Shown one piece after another: positions 7,038-16,540 of a DNA stretch of 36,793 nt. Source of the stretch: JAIDVZ01 sp964486285 (GTDB lineage: Bacteria; Verrucomicrobiota; Verrucomicrobiia; Opitutales; JAIRKQ01); the NCBI GenBank assembly GCA_964486285.1, contig CAZALH010000009.1:1-36793 (forward strand), written 5' to 3'. Made by a program: the position numbers and the translations under genes. Under the pieces are notes generated by a model. The model did not search any database, had not been told where the DNA came from, and saw nothing but the letters and a program-made list of their open reading frames with translations. Position 1 is the stretch's first letter. The number at the start of each line of letters is the position of its first letter.

Positions 7038-8915
7038 ATGGATAGTTCATTAATTGATAGTTTAATAGGTAGTGATGGCCGCAATGAACGTATTAGACAC
7101 AAGTTACAAAGCATGGTAGAAGGTGCTTATTGTATGCATCAAAACTGGGGACTCGGGAAGATTAAAGGATATAATCCTGAAACTAAAAAGTTAATTATCG
7201 ATTTTCCAGCAAAACGTGGGCAAGAAATGGACCCTTTGTTTTGTGCAAAAAAATTGGAAATATTAAACAATAATGATCTTTTAGTACAATTCTATAATAA
7301 CCCTGAAGATATTCGACAAAAACTGAAAAAGTCCTCAATTTCTTTACTAAAAGAATATATAGAATCTACACCAAATAAACGAGCAAGCTTAGGAGACATT
7401 GAGCGGACATTTAGTGATATCGTTGAAAAAAACAATTTCAAACGTTGGTGGAATGTTACTAAAAAATTAATTGCCAAAGATTCTCAATTAATGCTTGAAG
7501 AAGGCAATGTTACATATTTAAAACTACGCGAAAATCCGATATCAATTGAGGAGCAAATAATAGATAAATTTGAAAACACTCATAATGCTGTAGATAGGTT
7601 ATCAATTGCTGAGGAAATTTCTGAAATTGTTACTGAAAGTGATCTAATGAAAGAAACAGTTAATCGCATAATTGACATACTATCTACATATGCTTCTCCA
7701 GAATTCCTGCGTTTAAATATTAGCAATAAGTTTCGTGCATGCTTAATACGTAATAAACTTGCTAAATTAATCGATCGCAGTATCGATTCTTTGGAACCTA
7801 AAATAGAAACAATAATTCATGAGTGTGCCAATCTAGTAAAAATTGCACAAGAATTACCTAATGTTTATCATGAACAATTTTTTAATATCATAACTCGTAC
7901 ATTTCCGGATGAATGGGAAAAACATTTTTTAAATCTTCTTAAGAACGGTAGTGATAAATTTGTAAGCGATTGTATATCATATCTTTGTGAAAATGGGCGT
8001 GAAGATACTGTTAATCAACAACTAGTAAAGTGGCTAAAAGAAAAAAATTTGAAAACACCAATTTTACAATGGATAATAAAAAATCGTCATTCCAAAAAAT
8101 TTGAAGGAGTAATATCTAATAACCTCATGCAACCTGAATTACTTCGAGCAATATTATGGGCAATAGACAACGAATTTTTGTCAGGTAATAGTAAATCACG
8201 CAAAATTTACTTAGCAGAGTTGATGTGTGAAGATCGATCATTAATCAATGATTTATTAACCAATGTTACAGAAGAAGAAGCATTAGATTTAGCGCAAACT
8301 TTAATGGTAAATCAGGGATTTGATTCACTGTCAAAAAAGTCGTTATTAGCACGGTTTATTGCATTGTTCCCAAGTGTACAAAATTTAATAACTTCTTCAA
8401 CAAAAAACAAGACTTCAACCGAACTAACGTTAAAAGTCTCAAAAGAAAGTTTAGACAACAAGAAAAAAGAGTACGAAATTTTAATTAAAGAAAAAATTCC
8501 TGCTAATAAAGCAGCAATTGCTACAGCCAGGGAACATGGTGACCTTAGCGAAAACTCAGAATATAAAATGGCTAGACAAGATCAAGAAACATTACTTGCT
8601 AGAAAAGCTCAACTTGAGAGTGAATTACAAATCGCGCAGGTGATCGATCTAGATAATATTGATACATCTTGTGTATCAATTGGCACAGTAGTATCTATAA
8701 AACAAGTATTAGGAGAAGAACATTCCACAATTACTATTCTTGGAGCATGGGACAGCGACCCTGATCACAATATTATTTCCTATAAAACTCCGCTAGCACA
8801 ATCATTATTGTCTAAAAAAATCGGCGAAATAGTTGAAAATAATGTCGATAATATAAAAGAGCAATGGGTAATTGAAAACATTGAAAAATGGACTCCAAAT
8901 AACAAGAAGAAATAA
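7038..8915 (+). CDS. greA: Long GreA-family transcription elongation factor
   Basis: About 625 residues against about 158 for ordinary GreA. The C-terminal 160 residues form a full GreA: the coiled coil starts near KESLDNKKKEYEILI, and the tip AREHGDLSENSEYKMARQD (near residues 498-516) carries the acidic pair that enters the RNA polymerase channel to rescue backtracked complexes. The FKBP-like domain runs from IGTVVSI to GEIVE. The N-terminal 450 residues are helical and open with a small beta domain (about residues 29-75, GAYCMHQNWGLGKIKGYN) resembling a CarD/Tudor-like module. Chlamydial and other PVC GreA proteins are similarly extended. TTG at 7032 is also in frame; ATG 7038 is preferred. 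Confidence 0.88.
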   Translation: MDSSLIDSLIGSDGRNERIRHKLQSMVEGAYCMHQNWGLGKIKGYNPETKKLIIDFPAKRGQEMDPLFCAKKLEILNNNDLLVQFYNNPEDIRQKLKKSSISLLKEYIESTPNKRASLGDIERTFSDIVEKNNFKRWWNVTKKLIAKDSQLMLEEGNVTYLKLRENPISIEEQIIDKFENTHNAVDRLSIAEEISEIVTESDLMKETVNRIIDILSTYASPEFLRLNISNKFRACLIRNKLAKLIDRSIDSLEPKIETIIHECANLVKIAQELPNVYHEQFFNIITRTFPDEWEKHFLNLLKNGSDKFVSDCISYLCENGREDTVNQQLVKWLKEKNLKTPILQWIIKNRHSKKFEGVISNNLMQPELLRAILWAIDNEFLSGNSKSRKIYLAELMCEDRSLINDLLTNVTEEEALDLAQTLMVNQGFDSLSKKSLLARFIALFPSVQNLITSSTKNKTSTELTLKVSKESLDNKKKEYEILIKEKIPANKAAIATAREHGDLSENSEYKMARQDQETLLARKAQLESELQIAQVIDLDNIDTSCVSIGTVVSIKQVLGEEHSTITILGAWDSDPDHNIISYKTPLAQSLLSKKIGEIVENNVDNIKEQWVIENIEKWTPNNKKK

Positions 8916-8984
8916 TAGTGCTATAATGACCACTATTTGATCAAAATTTTAATAAAAAAATTACCTAAAACAAATTTTAATAGT

Positions 8985-9025
8985 AAAATCTTAGTGTATT
9001 CTGCGTAGTCTTCACTAAGATTTTT
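8985..9025. terminator. Strong bidirectional terminator between greA and bamA
   Basis: A perfect 12-bp stem pairs AAAATCTTAGTG (8985-8996) with CACTAAGATTTT (9013-9024), with a 16-base loop. A T-rich tail follows on the plus strand, and an A-rich flank gives U's on the minus strand. It separates convergent genes. Confidence 0.8.
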
Positions 9026-9101
9026 CTAAATCAATCACAGCTAAATTTTATTCAAATAAAAAAACAAATATTTCTTATAGAAATAAAACTCTCATGGTGC
9101 C

Positions 9102-11456
9102 TTAGAATGCCATACCGAATGAATAATTAAACCTCATTCCATGCTTATTATTTTCCTGTCCATGTATAGGGAACCCAAAATCTAAACGCAAAGGAGCTCC
9201 CATTATAAAAATTTTCATACCAAAACCAGCATCTGTACAATAACGCTTGGTATTAAAATTCCAATGTGATTCATTAACAAACCCAACTTCACTAAAAAAA
9301 TACAACCTAAACGGATCTGCAATCCTAAACGTATACTCTGCAGTACCATAAGCGTATGTTTGCCCACCAATTCCTGTTCCATTTTCAGAAGGCCCAACAT
9401 CATGAGTTTTAAACCCTTTCATATAATTAGATCCACCTAAGAAAAATTTATCAAAAAATGGAACATTATCATGTCCATACGAACACATCGTTCCAATCTT
9501 TCCCATAAACATAATGTTTTGATCAAACGGTTCGAATGTCGGTATAAATTTCGCACCAAGGGCATTTAATTTTATATACTTTGTTTCTCCGAAAAATGGC
9601 CCACCAGCAACATCAGTAGCAATACTGATCACTGATCCACACGTCGGGTATAAAAGATTATCTCTAGTGTCGCGTTCAAGTAAAAACATACCTTTAGATA
9701 TAAATCTATGCCCAACTTCATCTCTAAAAGATTTTGGAGCATTTGCTTCCATGTGATAAATATTTACATCTTCAGCATGATACGTAACAGTACCAACCCA
9801 TAAACCAAATAACCGCTTTCTTAAATATATCTCCCCTCCTGTACGTACTTCATCATAATTACTCCCATCGTAATTATTATTATTATGTTTTTTGTACTCC
9901 TGTTGCGAACGAAATAAGTTCACCCCTAATGCTAACTCTCGATCATACCACCAAGGCTCTTCAAAATTTATATCAAATGAATTTGAACGCCTACCAACTT
10001 GAAAGCGTGTACGGAACTTTTGACCTCCCCCCTGAAATTTTGATTTTCCTCCATGCCAATCAAAATTCGTCTGACTAAATTCTATAAATCCAACGACTTC
10101 ACTACCTGAGCTTACTCCTCCCCCAACTGAAAATTTTCCAGTGTTTGCTTCTTTTACTTCAACGCGCAAATTTTTTTCATTCGGGATATCGGTATCAGAT
10201 GGAGAGAGATCAACAGCTTGAAAAAATCGAGTATTTTGCAATCTCATTTGACTGTTTTTCATGCTAACTGTATCGAATATATCTCCTGGTGCTAAAGATA
10301 ATTCACGCAGAATGACGTTATTTTTTGTTTTAGAATTTCCTTTAATGTTTATTGAGTGTAAATAACATTTTTCCTTCTCTGTTATGCGAAAAATTACATC
10401 AATGTTTCCTGTATTAACATTTGGAATACGATCAACATGTACCTCTGTATCTAAATATCCTGCTTGGCCATAAAAATCACGTATGTTCTCACATGCATTA
10501 TTAATTTTTGTTGGTGAAAATCTTTCCCCATTATTTATTTTTACTAATCGAAACAATCTATCTGCTGGATAAATTTCATTACCAGTTATGTTAATTTCTC
10601 CGAAATTATACAATTTCCCTTTGCTGATATTAAACGTCAGATTTATGGAATGTTTAGATGTCGAAAATTCAACATCCTTTTCATCTATCGCAACGTCCAA
10701 ATAGCCATGATCTTTAATAAAAACTTTTAAGCGATTAATATCATCATTTAAAATATCTTTATTAAATGTTCCAGTCCCATTTAACCAAGACAACAGTGTC
10801 CAGGTTTTTGTTTGTATTACTTTTTTTAGTTTTTTGGATTTAATATCATCAATTCCTTTGAATTTTATTTTTCCGACGTGCATTTTGGGACCTTCATCAA
10901 TAACAAGGTTAACATTGATACCTGATCCATCTTCTAGCTCCTCAACAGAGTAACTAATTTTAGCATATGGAAATCCTTTTTTTTGGTACAACTCTCCAAG
11001 CTTTTGCACATCCATATGTAATACATTTTCAGAATACACCCCTCCGCTAGATGTAGTAATTTCACGACGAATAACTTTACTTTTAACTTTTTTATTTCCG
11101 GAAATATTTAAATTTTTGACACTTAATTTCTGGGTAAGAATAAAAGTAACGTCATATTTACCATCTGACACTTGGTCTAGCCGAACTCGGACATAATCAA
11201 ATAATCCAGTATTATATAGCGACTTAATAGAAGAATCAGCGAGATATTGCTTAAATTCTTTTCCTTTTTCTAACTGCACATGGGATTCAATCGCTTCTTG
11301 ATTTATTCTCAGATTACCACCTTCATATATGTACTTAATATTCGACACAACTGGAACTTCATACGGCAACTTGCCATCATCCAAATCATTCCCAAATACA
11401 TTCGTCGTCGCAAAAACAAACGATAAAAGAGCGATAAAATATTTTTTCATGTACAC
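9102..11456 (-). CDS. bamA: Outer-membrane beta-barrel assembly factor BamA (Omp85)
   Basis: 784 residues. It inserts beta-barrel proteins into the outer membrane. A signal peptide (MKKYFIALLSFVFATTNVFG) is followed by tandem POTRA domains across roughly residues 30-430. Repeat markers include VKNLNISGNKKVKSKVIRRE, then MHVGKIKFKGID, then NFGEINITGNEIYPADRL, then LHSINIKGNSKTKNNVILRE. The C-terminal barrel has FFDKFFLGGSNYMKGF, close to the conserved VRGF-type motif (here MKGF), and ends in Phe, the usual barrel signal. Start: GTG 11456 has AAGGA seven bases upstream; ATG 11450 is two codons later. It lies 14 bases after dnaB and is probably cotranscribed with it. It shows that the cell has a Gram-negative envelope. 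Confidence 0.95.
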   Translation of the reverse strand: MYMKKYFIALLSFVFATTNVFGNDLDDGKLPYEVPVVSNIKYIYEGGNLRINQEAIESHVQLEKGKEFKQYLADSSIKSLYNTGLFDYVRVRLDQVSDGKYDVTFILTQKLSVKNLNISGNKKVKSKVIRREITTSSGGVYSENVLHMDVQKLGELYQKKGFPYAKISYSVEELEDGSGINVNLVIDEGPKMHVGKIKFKGIDDIKSKKLKKVIQTKTWTLLSWLNGTGTFNKDILNDDINRLKVFIKDHGYLDVAIDEKDVEFSTSKHSINLTFNISKGKLYNFGEINITGNEIYPADRLFRLVKINNGERFSPTKINNACENIRDFYGQAGYLDTEVHVDRIPNVNTGNIDVIFRITEKEKCYLHSINIKGNSKTKNNVILRELSLAPGDIFDTVSMKNSQMRLQNTRFFQAVDLSPSDTDIPNEKNLRVEVKEANTGKFSVGGGVSSGSEVVGFIEFSQTNFDWHGGKSKFQGGGQKFRTRFQVGRRSNSFDINFEEPWWYDRELALGVNLFRSQQEYKKHNNNNYDGSNYDEVRTGGEIYLRKRLFGLWVGTVTYHAEDVNIYHMEANAPKSFRDEVGHRFISKGMFLLERDTRDNLLYPTCGSVISIATDVAGGPFFGETKYIKLNALGAKFIPTFEPFDQNIMFMGKIGTMCSYGHDNVPFFDKFFLGGSNYMKGFKTHDVGPSENGTGIGGQTYAYGTAEYTFRIADPFRLYFFSEVGFVNESHWNFNTKRYCTDAGFGMKIFIMGAPLRLDFGFPIHGQENNKHGMRFNYSFGMAF

Positions 11457-11470
11457 TTTAGTATCCTTTA

Positions 11471-12910
11471 CTATTCATATGTTTCTAAGTCGATATAATT
11501 TTCAAATCTTGTAAGATTCTTTATAAATGTTAACGGAACTACCCCAACTGGCCCATTTCTTTGCTTAGCAATAATTAGTTCACGAGGTACAACATCTGAT
11601 GAAAAATGCTGCTGTTGCTCCTGTGATTCATCACCATTAGATGATAACTGCTGCTTAGATAAAAGCATAACAACATCTGCATCCTGCTCAATAGCACCAG
11701 ACTCCCTCAAATCCGATAGTCGCGGCTGTCTACGCTCTTTTTCTGATTCACGATTAAGCTGGCTCAAAACAATAACAGGGACATGCAATTCTTTAGCCAT
11801 TGCTTTTATTCCTCTTGAAATCTCTGCAATTTGCTGCTCTCGTGGCAACCTATTATCTCCATTAATCAATTGCAAATAATCAATAATCACTAACTTAACC
11901 GCTTCCTTACTTTGCAAACGACGAGCTTTTGCGCGCATTTCTAAAATATTTAAGTTCGTTGATTCATCTATCCATAACGGTGCGTCTTTTAACTCATTAG
12001 CGGCATGTATTAACGCTTCACTGGCCTTTTTAGAAATAAATCCCTCACGTAATTTGGTCATATTTACTCCCGCACGACCACACAATAGACGCATCGCTAA
12101 TTGCTCAGCACTCATTTCTAAACTAAAAAATAATGTACCTGATGCATTGCGATCTTTCTTATTAGGTAATACGACGTTCTCAGCAATATTCATTGCTAAA
12201 CTAGTTTTCCCCATTGATGGGCGTGCTGCGATGACAATCATATCTCCTTCCCGAAACCCAAAAAGCATCTTATCTAGGTCTGTAAATCCAGAAGGAATTC
12301 CAACGATATCACCTTTTCTTTGGAGCATCATCTGTAAGGTATTGACCGCTGCATCAAGAGGTTTATTAATACGCACAGCAGCATCACTTAACCGATCATC
12401 ACTAATAGCAAAAATATCGTTCTCTGCTTGCTCTATGAAACTATCAAGGTCTTCATTATCACTATATGCCCGTGAAATATTCTTCATCGATACATCAATT
12501 ACACGCCTAACGAGTTCTAAATCACGAACACGCTTTATGTAATGAACAATATGTGCAGGAGTATCAATGCGATCACACACACGATTAATGTATCCCACCC
12601 CTCCAATCCCTTCAAGTTGATGTCGACTGTCTAATTTATCACTTAAAATCAGTTCATTAACTGGAATATTTTCTGAAAATAAATCAACAATTGCCTGCCA
12701 GATTACTTTATGCGCTGGGACATAAAACGAATCTACAGTTATCTTGCCCTGCATGCAGACTGGAACAGTATCTTGTCCACCTTCTAAAATACAACATGCT
12801 AATAACGCCTGTTCAAAATCTACACTATGAGGCCGCGCACGCTCAAATAATTTACTTTTTTCAGATTCAGTAATACTATTGTTCCTGTTTTTGGTCCGTG
12901 TAACGACCAT
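11471..12910 (-). CDS. dnaB: Replicative DNA helicase
   Basis: 479 residues. Hexameric 5'-3' helicase of the replication fork. The N-terminal domain (about 25-130) begins at SVDFEQALLACCI and contains the family's GIGGVGYI. The RecA-like domain opens with GIPSGFTDLDKMLFGF, Walker A is ARPSMGKTSLAMN (K235, T236), Walker B lies in KLVIIDYLQLI, and LSQLNRESEKERRQPRLSDL is the DnaB H3/H4 region. No intein is present. It follows rplI by 13 bases, in the familiar rplI-dnaB order. The N-terminal 25 residues are basic and variable. Confidence 0.96.
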   Translation of the reverse strand: MVVTRTKNRNNSITESEKSKLFERARPHSVDFEQALLACCILEGGQDTVPVCMQGKITVDSFYVPAHKVIWQAIVDLFSENIPVNELILSDKLDSRHQLEGIGGVGYINRVCDRIDTPAHIVHYIKRVRDLELVRRVIDVSMKNISRAYSDNEDLDSFIEQAENDIFAISDDRLSDAAVRINKPLDAAVNTLQMMLQRKGDIVGIPSGFTDLDKMLFGFREGDMIVIAARPSMGKTSLAMNIAENVVLPNKKDRNASGTLFFSLEMSAEQLAMRLLCGRAGVNMTKLREGFISKKASEALIHAANELKDAPLWIDESTNLNILEMRAKARRLQSKEAVKLVIIDYLQLINGDNRLPREQQIAEISRGIKAMAKELHVPVIVLSQLNRESEKERRQPRLSDLRESGAIEQDADVVMLLSKQQLSSNGDESQEQQQHFSSDVVPRELIIAKQRNGPVGVVPLTFIKNLTRFENYIDLETYE

Positions 12911-12923
12911 ACGAGATCACATG

Positions 12924-13385
12924 TCAATTAATAGGATTTTCCGACACCACTTCTACAGGTAAATCAAACTCAACATCTTTATGCAGCTTTATCTTTACTA
13001 TATGCCGCCCTAACTCTTTGATTGAATGTGCAGCAATCTGTTTTCTTGTAATTTCAATACCACCATCTGCCATTTTTGCACAAATATCAGATGGAGTAAC
13101 AGCACCAAACATCTTGCCATTTTCTCCAGTTTTAACGGCAATAACGACTGAAATTTTTGATAATTTATCAACTAGTTGATTCGCTTCTTCTAACTCCCGT
13201 TGCTCCCGTATTGCACGTGCACGTTTAAGTGCTTCTATTTGTTTAGCACCTGCACGTGACATGACTATCGCTAACTTTCTTGGTAATAAAAAGTTACGTG
13301 CATAACCAGATTTCACTTTAACAGTATCACCTTCGCTACCTAAATTTTCTAAATATTTTAACAATAAAACCTCTGTTGTTGCCAT
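12924..13385 (-). CDS. rplI: Large ribosomal subunit protein bL9
   Basis: 153 residues, normal length. The N-terminal domain has EVLLLKYLENLGSEGDTV, then VKSGYARNFLLPRKLAI, the bL9 signature. A long connecting helix (QIEALKRARAIREQRELEEA) leads to the C-terminal domain with KMFGAVTPSDI and a closing DLPVEVV. It binds 23S rRNA domain V. The gene ends in TGA (12924-12926) and reading through would run into dnaB, so TGA is a true stop here. It is in one minus-strand block with ssb and dnaB. Confidence 0.96.
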   Translation of the reverse strand: MATTEVLLLKYLENLGSEGDTVKVKSGYARNFLLPRKLAIVMSRAGAKQIEALKRARAIREQRELEEANQLVDKLSKISVVIAVKTGENGKMFGAVTPSDICAKMADGGIEITRKQIAAHSIKELGRHIVKIKLHKDVEFDLPVEVVSENPIN

Positions 13386-13402
13386 AATAAAAATCTCACA
13401 TA

Positions 13403-13876
13403 TTAAAATGGTATATCCTCATCAATGTCCGTAAATTCTGCCACTGGTGAATGAACATTACTTTTCTTTTCTGATAAATCTTCAGCAAAATGAACCTCTC
13501 CAACCTCACCGCTGCCGCAAGCGGCTATATTAGGATCGCTATCCATACGAGAACCAATAAATTGAAAACTTTCAAGAACTACAACTACTTTATTCCGTTT
13601 TTCACCGCTAGCAGATTCCCACTGATCTAATCTTAATCGTCCTTCAATTAAGATAGCTCTTCCTTTAGTCATATGTTTACCAATCAGCTCTGCTTGTTTC
13701 CCGAAAGCATCAATATCAATAAACAAAGTCTCTTCTCGAACATTACCATCCGTCGATCGAGAACTTCTGCTAGCAGCTATCCCGAATTTACATATCGAAG
13801 CACCTGAAGGAGTAACCCGTATTTCAGGATCACGGGTTAAATTTCCTAAAAGAATAACTTTATTAAATGAAGGCAT
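13403..13876 (-). CDS. ssb: Single-stranded DNA-binding protein
   Basis: 157 residues from ATG 13876. The OB fold covers about residues 1-110: NKVILLGNLTRDPEIRVTPS, then CKFGIAASR, then TLFIDIDAFGKQAELIGKHM, then RAILIEGRLRLDQWES. A short linker ends in the acidic tail DIDEDIPF, the protein-docking tip shared by bacterial SSB. The frame extends eight codons further to a TTG, but the canonical start is the Met before PSFNKV. It sits 17 bases after rpsF, as in many bacteria. Confidence 0.95.
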   Translation of the reverse strand: MPSFNKVILLGNLTRDPEIRVTPSGASICKFGIAASRSSRSTDGNVREETLFIDIDAFGKQAELIGKHMTKGRAILIEGRLRLDQWESASGEKRNKVVVVLESFQFIGSRMDSDPNIAACGSGEVGEVHFAEDLSEKKSNVHSPVAEFTDIDEDIPF

Positions 13877-13893
13877 ACTTAATATTTTAAACT

Positions 13894-14187
13894 TTAACAA
13901 ACCTCAATAAAAATACGATTTATAGTTTTGTCTAGTCTAAGTTTCTCTTTGATTGCTTTTGGAACACTCACCAATGCAGAAAATAGTACTTGGATATACA
14001 TCCCGCTGGTGTATTTTTTGTCAACTGCATATTTAAAATCTTTTTGTCCAAGGCTAATAAAGTCAGTTATTTCCCCTCCAAGGCCGGAAATTACACTCTT
14101 CAATTTATCAAAAATTGTTTCTATTGGCTCACCATATCCACGCAAATCCAGTATAAAGCTTGCCTTATAATTCCTCTTATTTTCCAT
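13894..14187 (-). CDS. rpsF: Small ribosomal subunit protein bS6
   Basis: 97 residues, usual length. YKASFILDLRGYGEPIETIFDKLK is the opening strand and helix of bS6 (here quoted in part by its key residues F, L, D and the helix FDKLK). GGEITDFISLGQKDFKYAV matches the conserved middle strand with its Lys-Leu-Ala-Tyr-like K-F-K-Y element. It partners bS18 on the 30S platform; rpsR is elsewhere in this window. It lies between pth and ssb on the same strand. Confidence 0.93.
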   Translation of the reverse strand: MENKRNYKASFILDLRGYGEPIETIFDKLKSVISGLGGEITDFISLGQKDFKYAVDKKYTSGMYIQVLFSALVSVPKAIKEKLRLDKTINRIFIEVC

Positions 14188-14222
14188 AATTTATCTTATC
14201 GATTGATAGAATCAAAGAAATA

Positions 14223-14765
14223 TTATTTATCTTTGTCAAGCAGTAGCTGTAAACTATTAAAAAATTCAGGCAACATTTTCTCAATGATTTCATTTTCGGA
14301 TCGCGAAAAGTGCCCTAAAACATGATCTCTAAGCGTCATATCAGGATGATTTTTTGCACCAATGCCAATACGAAATCGAACAAAACCTGGCCCATTCTTT
14401 TCTAAAATATCTGCGACTCCGTTATGGCCACCGGTTCCACTGCGATAAGTAATGCGGAAATCACCAACTTTAAATGCAATATCATCGTAGACAACCACTA
14501 CTGAATCTATAGAAACTTTATAAAATTGGCAGACTTTTTTTAGAGGACTACCACTGTCATTCATGAAAACGTTAGGTTTAACAAAAAAAACATCCCCACG
14601 AGTATCGGTTAATTTGCAAATATCAGACTGTAATTTTTTCTCTTTTTGCCAAGTACCCTTATGAAATGCACAAAAACATTCAATCAAATGCCTACCGGTA
14701 TTATGTCTTGTTCCTATATATTCTTCCCCCGGGTTGCCCAATCCTACAACAATTCTCACGCTCAT
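14223..14765 (-). CDS. pth: Peptidyl-tRNA hydrolase
   Basis: 180 residues. It releases peptides from peptidyl-tRNA that drops off ribosomes. VVGLGNPGEEYIGTRHNTG contains the catalytic His21 and the substrate-binding Asn11. FVKPNVFMNDSG holds the second conserved Asn. VVVYDDIAFKVG carries the acidic pair (94-95), and SGTGGHNGVADI is the glycine-rich signature. It is 17 bases downstream of rplY, the common rplY-pth pairing. Confidence 0.96.
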   Translation of the reverse strand: MSVRIVVGLGNPGEEYIGTRHNTGRHLIECFCAFHKGTWQKEKKLQSDICKLTDTRGDVFFVKPNVFMNDSGSPLKKVCQFYKVSIDSVVVVYDDIAFKVGDFRITYRSGTGGHNGVADILEKNGPGFVRFRIGIGAKNHPDMTLRDHVLGHFSRSENEIIEKMLPEFFNSLQLLLDKDK

Positions 14766-14782
14766 TTACGCTGAGTCAAAAC

Positions 14783-15433
14783 TTAGTCTGTTGAATTTTC
14801 CGTGGAGACATTAGATGTTGCTGCAACCTCCTCTGTTCCCAATTCAGCACCACTATTTTCTTTAGTATCTTCCTCAACGTTCTTACATGAAACAACTGCT
14901 ACATTAACGTTATCTACAAATTCTACACCATCTAAATGCGGTAAATTTTCAACGTGTATGATATCACCTACTTGCAGCTTACTAATATCGACTTTAATAC
15001 TTTCCGGAAGATCTGCTGGCAAACATCTTATAATTAATTCATGTTTCGCAATATCCAACACACCACCAAAATCACGTACTCCTACTGATTCTCCAATAAA
15101 TTCCACAGGTACAGCCGTCGTCATCTTTTCTGTCCTCGATACCTCATGAAAATCTACATGTAAGAAACGATCTGTAATTGGATCACGCTGCATATCAGCG
15201 ATAGTAGATAAGATAGATTCTTCCTTGTTTTCTGGAAATTCTATACTAATTAATGAAGCTGACTGCCCTTTTTCGCGCAACAATGACCTAAAATCCTTTT
15301 CATCTAATGAAAGTGATTGTGTTCCAGATTTGCCATATACAACTGCTGGAATACGCCCAGCACAACGTAATTTACGAATATATTGACGACCAGTCTTAGT
15401 TCTTTTCTCTACGGATAATTTTAATTGTTTCAT
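14783..15433 (-). CDS. rplY: Large ribosomal subunit protein bL25 (CTC/long form)
   Basis: 216 residues, the long CTC version with a TL5-like C-terminal domain. The 5S-rRNA-binding domain covers about residues 1-95: VEKRTKTGRQYIRKLRCAG, then RIPAVVYGKSG, then DPITDRFLHVDFHEVS. The C-terminal domain follows with AVPVEFIGESVGVRDFGG, then LIIRCLPADLPESIKVDIS. The last 30 residues are an acidic Ser/Glu/Thr-rich tail. It is the first gene of the minus-strand block running to bamA. Confidence 0.95.
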   Translation of the reverse strand: MKQLKLSVEKRTKTGRQYIRKLRCAGRIPAVVYGKSGTQSLSLDEKDFRSLLREKGQSASLISIEFPENKEESILSTIADMQRDPITDRFLHVDFHEVSRTEKMTTAVPVEFIGESVGVRDFGGVLDIAKHELIIRCLPADLPESIKVDISKLQVGDIIHVENLPHLDGVEFVDNVNVAVVSCKNVEEDTKENSGAELGTEEVAATSNVSTENSTD

Positions 15434-15580
15434 GGCGATATTAATGCTCTATTCTTCGAAAATACTGGTTACCAATAGATCAAATACTATGAAAATCAAC
15501 TAAAAAAATTATAAAATATAATTAACTTGGTAATAAAAATTGAAATTTTGATCCAAAAAACTAAACTTGTAGCAACAAGT

Positions 15581-16540
15581 ATGAAAGAATTACCCATTGT
15601 ATACAATATAAATAATAATTTTGCTCCACACTGTGCAACTAATATAGCTTCTCTGCTAAAAAATTCATCCGATAAATATTTAATTCATTTCTTTATCATT
15701 TCAGATTCACTTTCTGAAGAAAATAAAAATAATCTACTAAAAACCTCTCAATTAAAACAATCACTGTTAACATTTATAGATATTGATCCTAATAATAACG
15801 AATTTAGTAGATTTTTTGTAAAGCCAGCATGGGGACATTCGATTTTTTATCGTCTTAAAATCCCGTCCCTATTAAAAGATTACAGCAAAGGAATATACCT
15901 TGATTCTGATACAGTAGTTACATCTGACATAACTGAGTTATTTGAAATTGACATTTCCAACTATCTTTTAGGTGCAGTAGATGAATATGAATTAATGCCC
16001 ACAATAGCTGAACAGCAGTCAAAAAAATTAAACCTACCAGTAAATCTTGGATATTTTAATAGTGGAGCATTGTTGCTTAATTTAGATAAGATGCGAGAAG
16101 AAAAACTTGAACAACAATGTATCGATCTATTAAGTTCCGATATGCATCCACTATTATCATTCCCAGATCAAGATGCATTAAATATTATCACAAATGGAAA
16201 CTTTTTACACCTACCTATTACATGGAATTTTCAAGTCTTTTCATTAATAACTAACCCTAGTTTTAATAAAGATCAAAAACTACCAAAAATAATCCACTTT
16301 TCTGCTGAATCAAAACCTTGGGACTCAAAATTGAAACAGTCTTCATATCCAATTTTATTGGAAAAATTTACGGTCAAAAAACAGCGGTTATATGACAACG
16401 AATATTTTAAATATCGCGCATATACTCCATGGAATAATTGCAAGCAAAATATATTGCAACGAATTTTCTCATTACTACAAAATACTTTCATAAAAAAACT
16501 TAGTTTTAAACTAAAAAGACTAAAACCCGAGGATGTATAA
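15581..16540 (+). CDS. Family 8 glycosyltransferase
   Basis: 319 residues from ATG 15581. GT8 enzymes transfer glucose or galactose from UDP-sugars with retention, often onto the lipopolysaccharide core. IVYNINNNFAPHCATNIASL is the typical opening strand. The nucleotide/metal motif DSD (108-110) is in GIYLDSDTVV. GYFNSGALLLNLDKMRE and FPDQDALN are the family's acceptor-side motifs, and IIHFSAESKPW is its C-terminal metal-binding H-x-x-x-x-x-K-P-W region. The frame is open from TTG 15527; ATG 15581 fits the first strand. Its end overlaps the next gene by 8 bases. The acceptor cannot be deduced. Confidence 0.88.
   Translation: MKELPIVYNINNNFAPHCATNIASLLKNSSDKYLIHFFIISDSLSEENKNNLLKTSQLKQSLLTFIDIDPNNNEFSRFFVKPAWGHSIFYRLKIPSLLKDYSKGIYLDSDTVVTSDITELFEIDISNYLLGAVDEYELMPTIAEQQSKKLNLPVNLGYFNSGALLLNLDKMREEKLEQQCIDLLSSDMHPLLSFPDQDALNIITNGNFLHLPITWNFQVFSLITNPSFNKDQKLPKIIHFSAESKPWDSKLKQSSYPILLEKFTVKKQRLYDNEYFKYRAYTPWNNCKQNILQRIFSLLQNTFIKKLSFKLKRLKPEDV

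Noticed and set aside
6770..7045. 91-codon plus-strand frame before greA
   Set aside because: It is antisense to the pseudopilin-like gene and overlaps the greA promoter and start.
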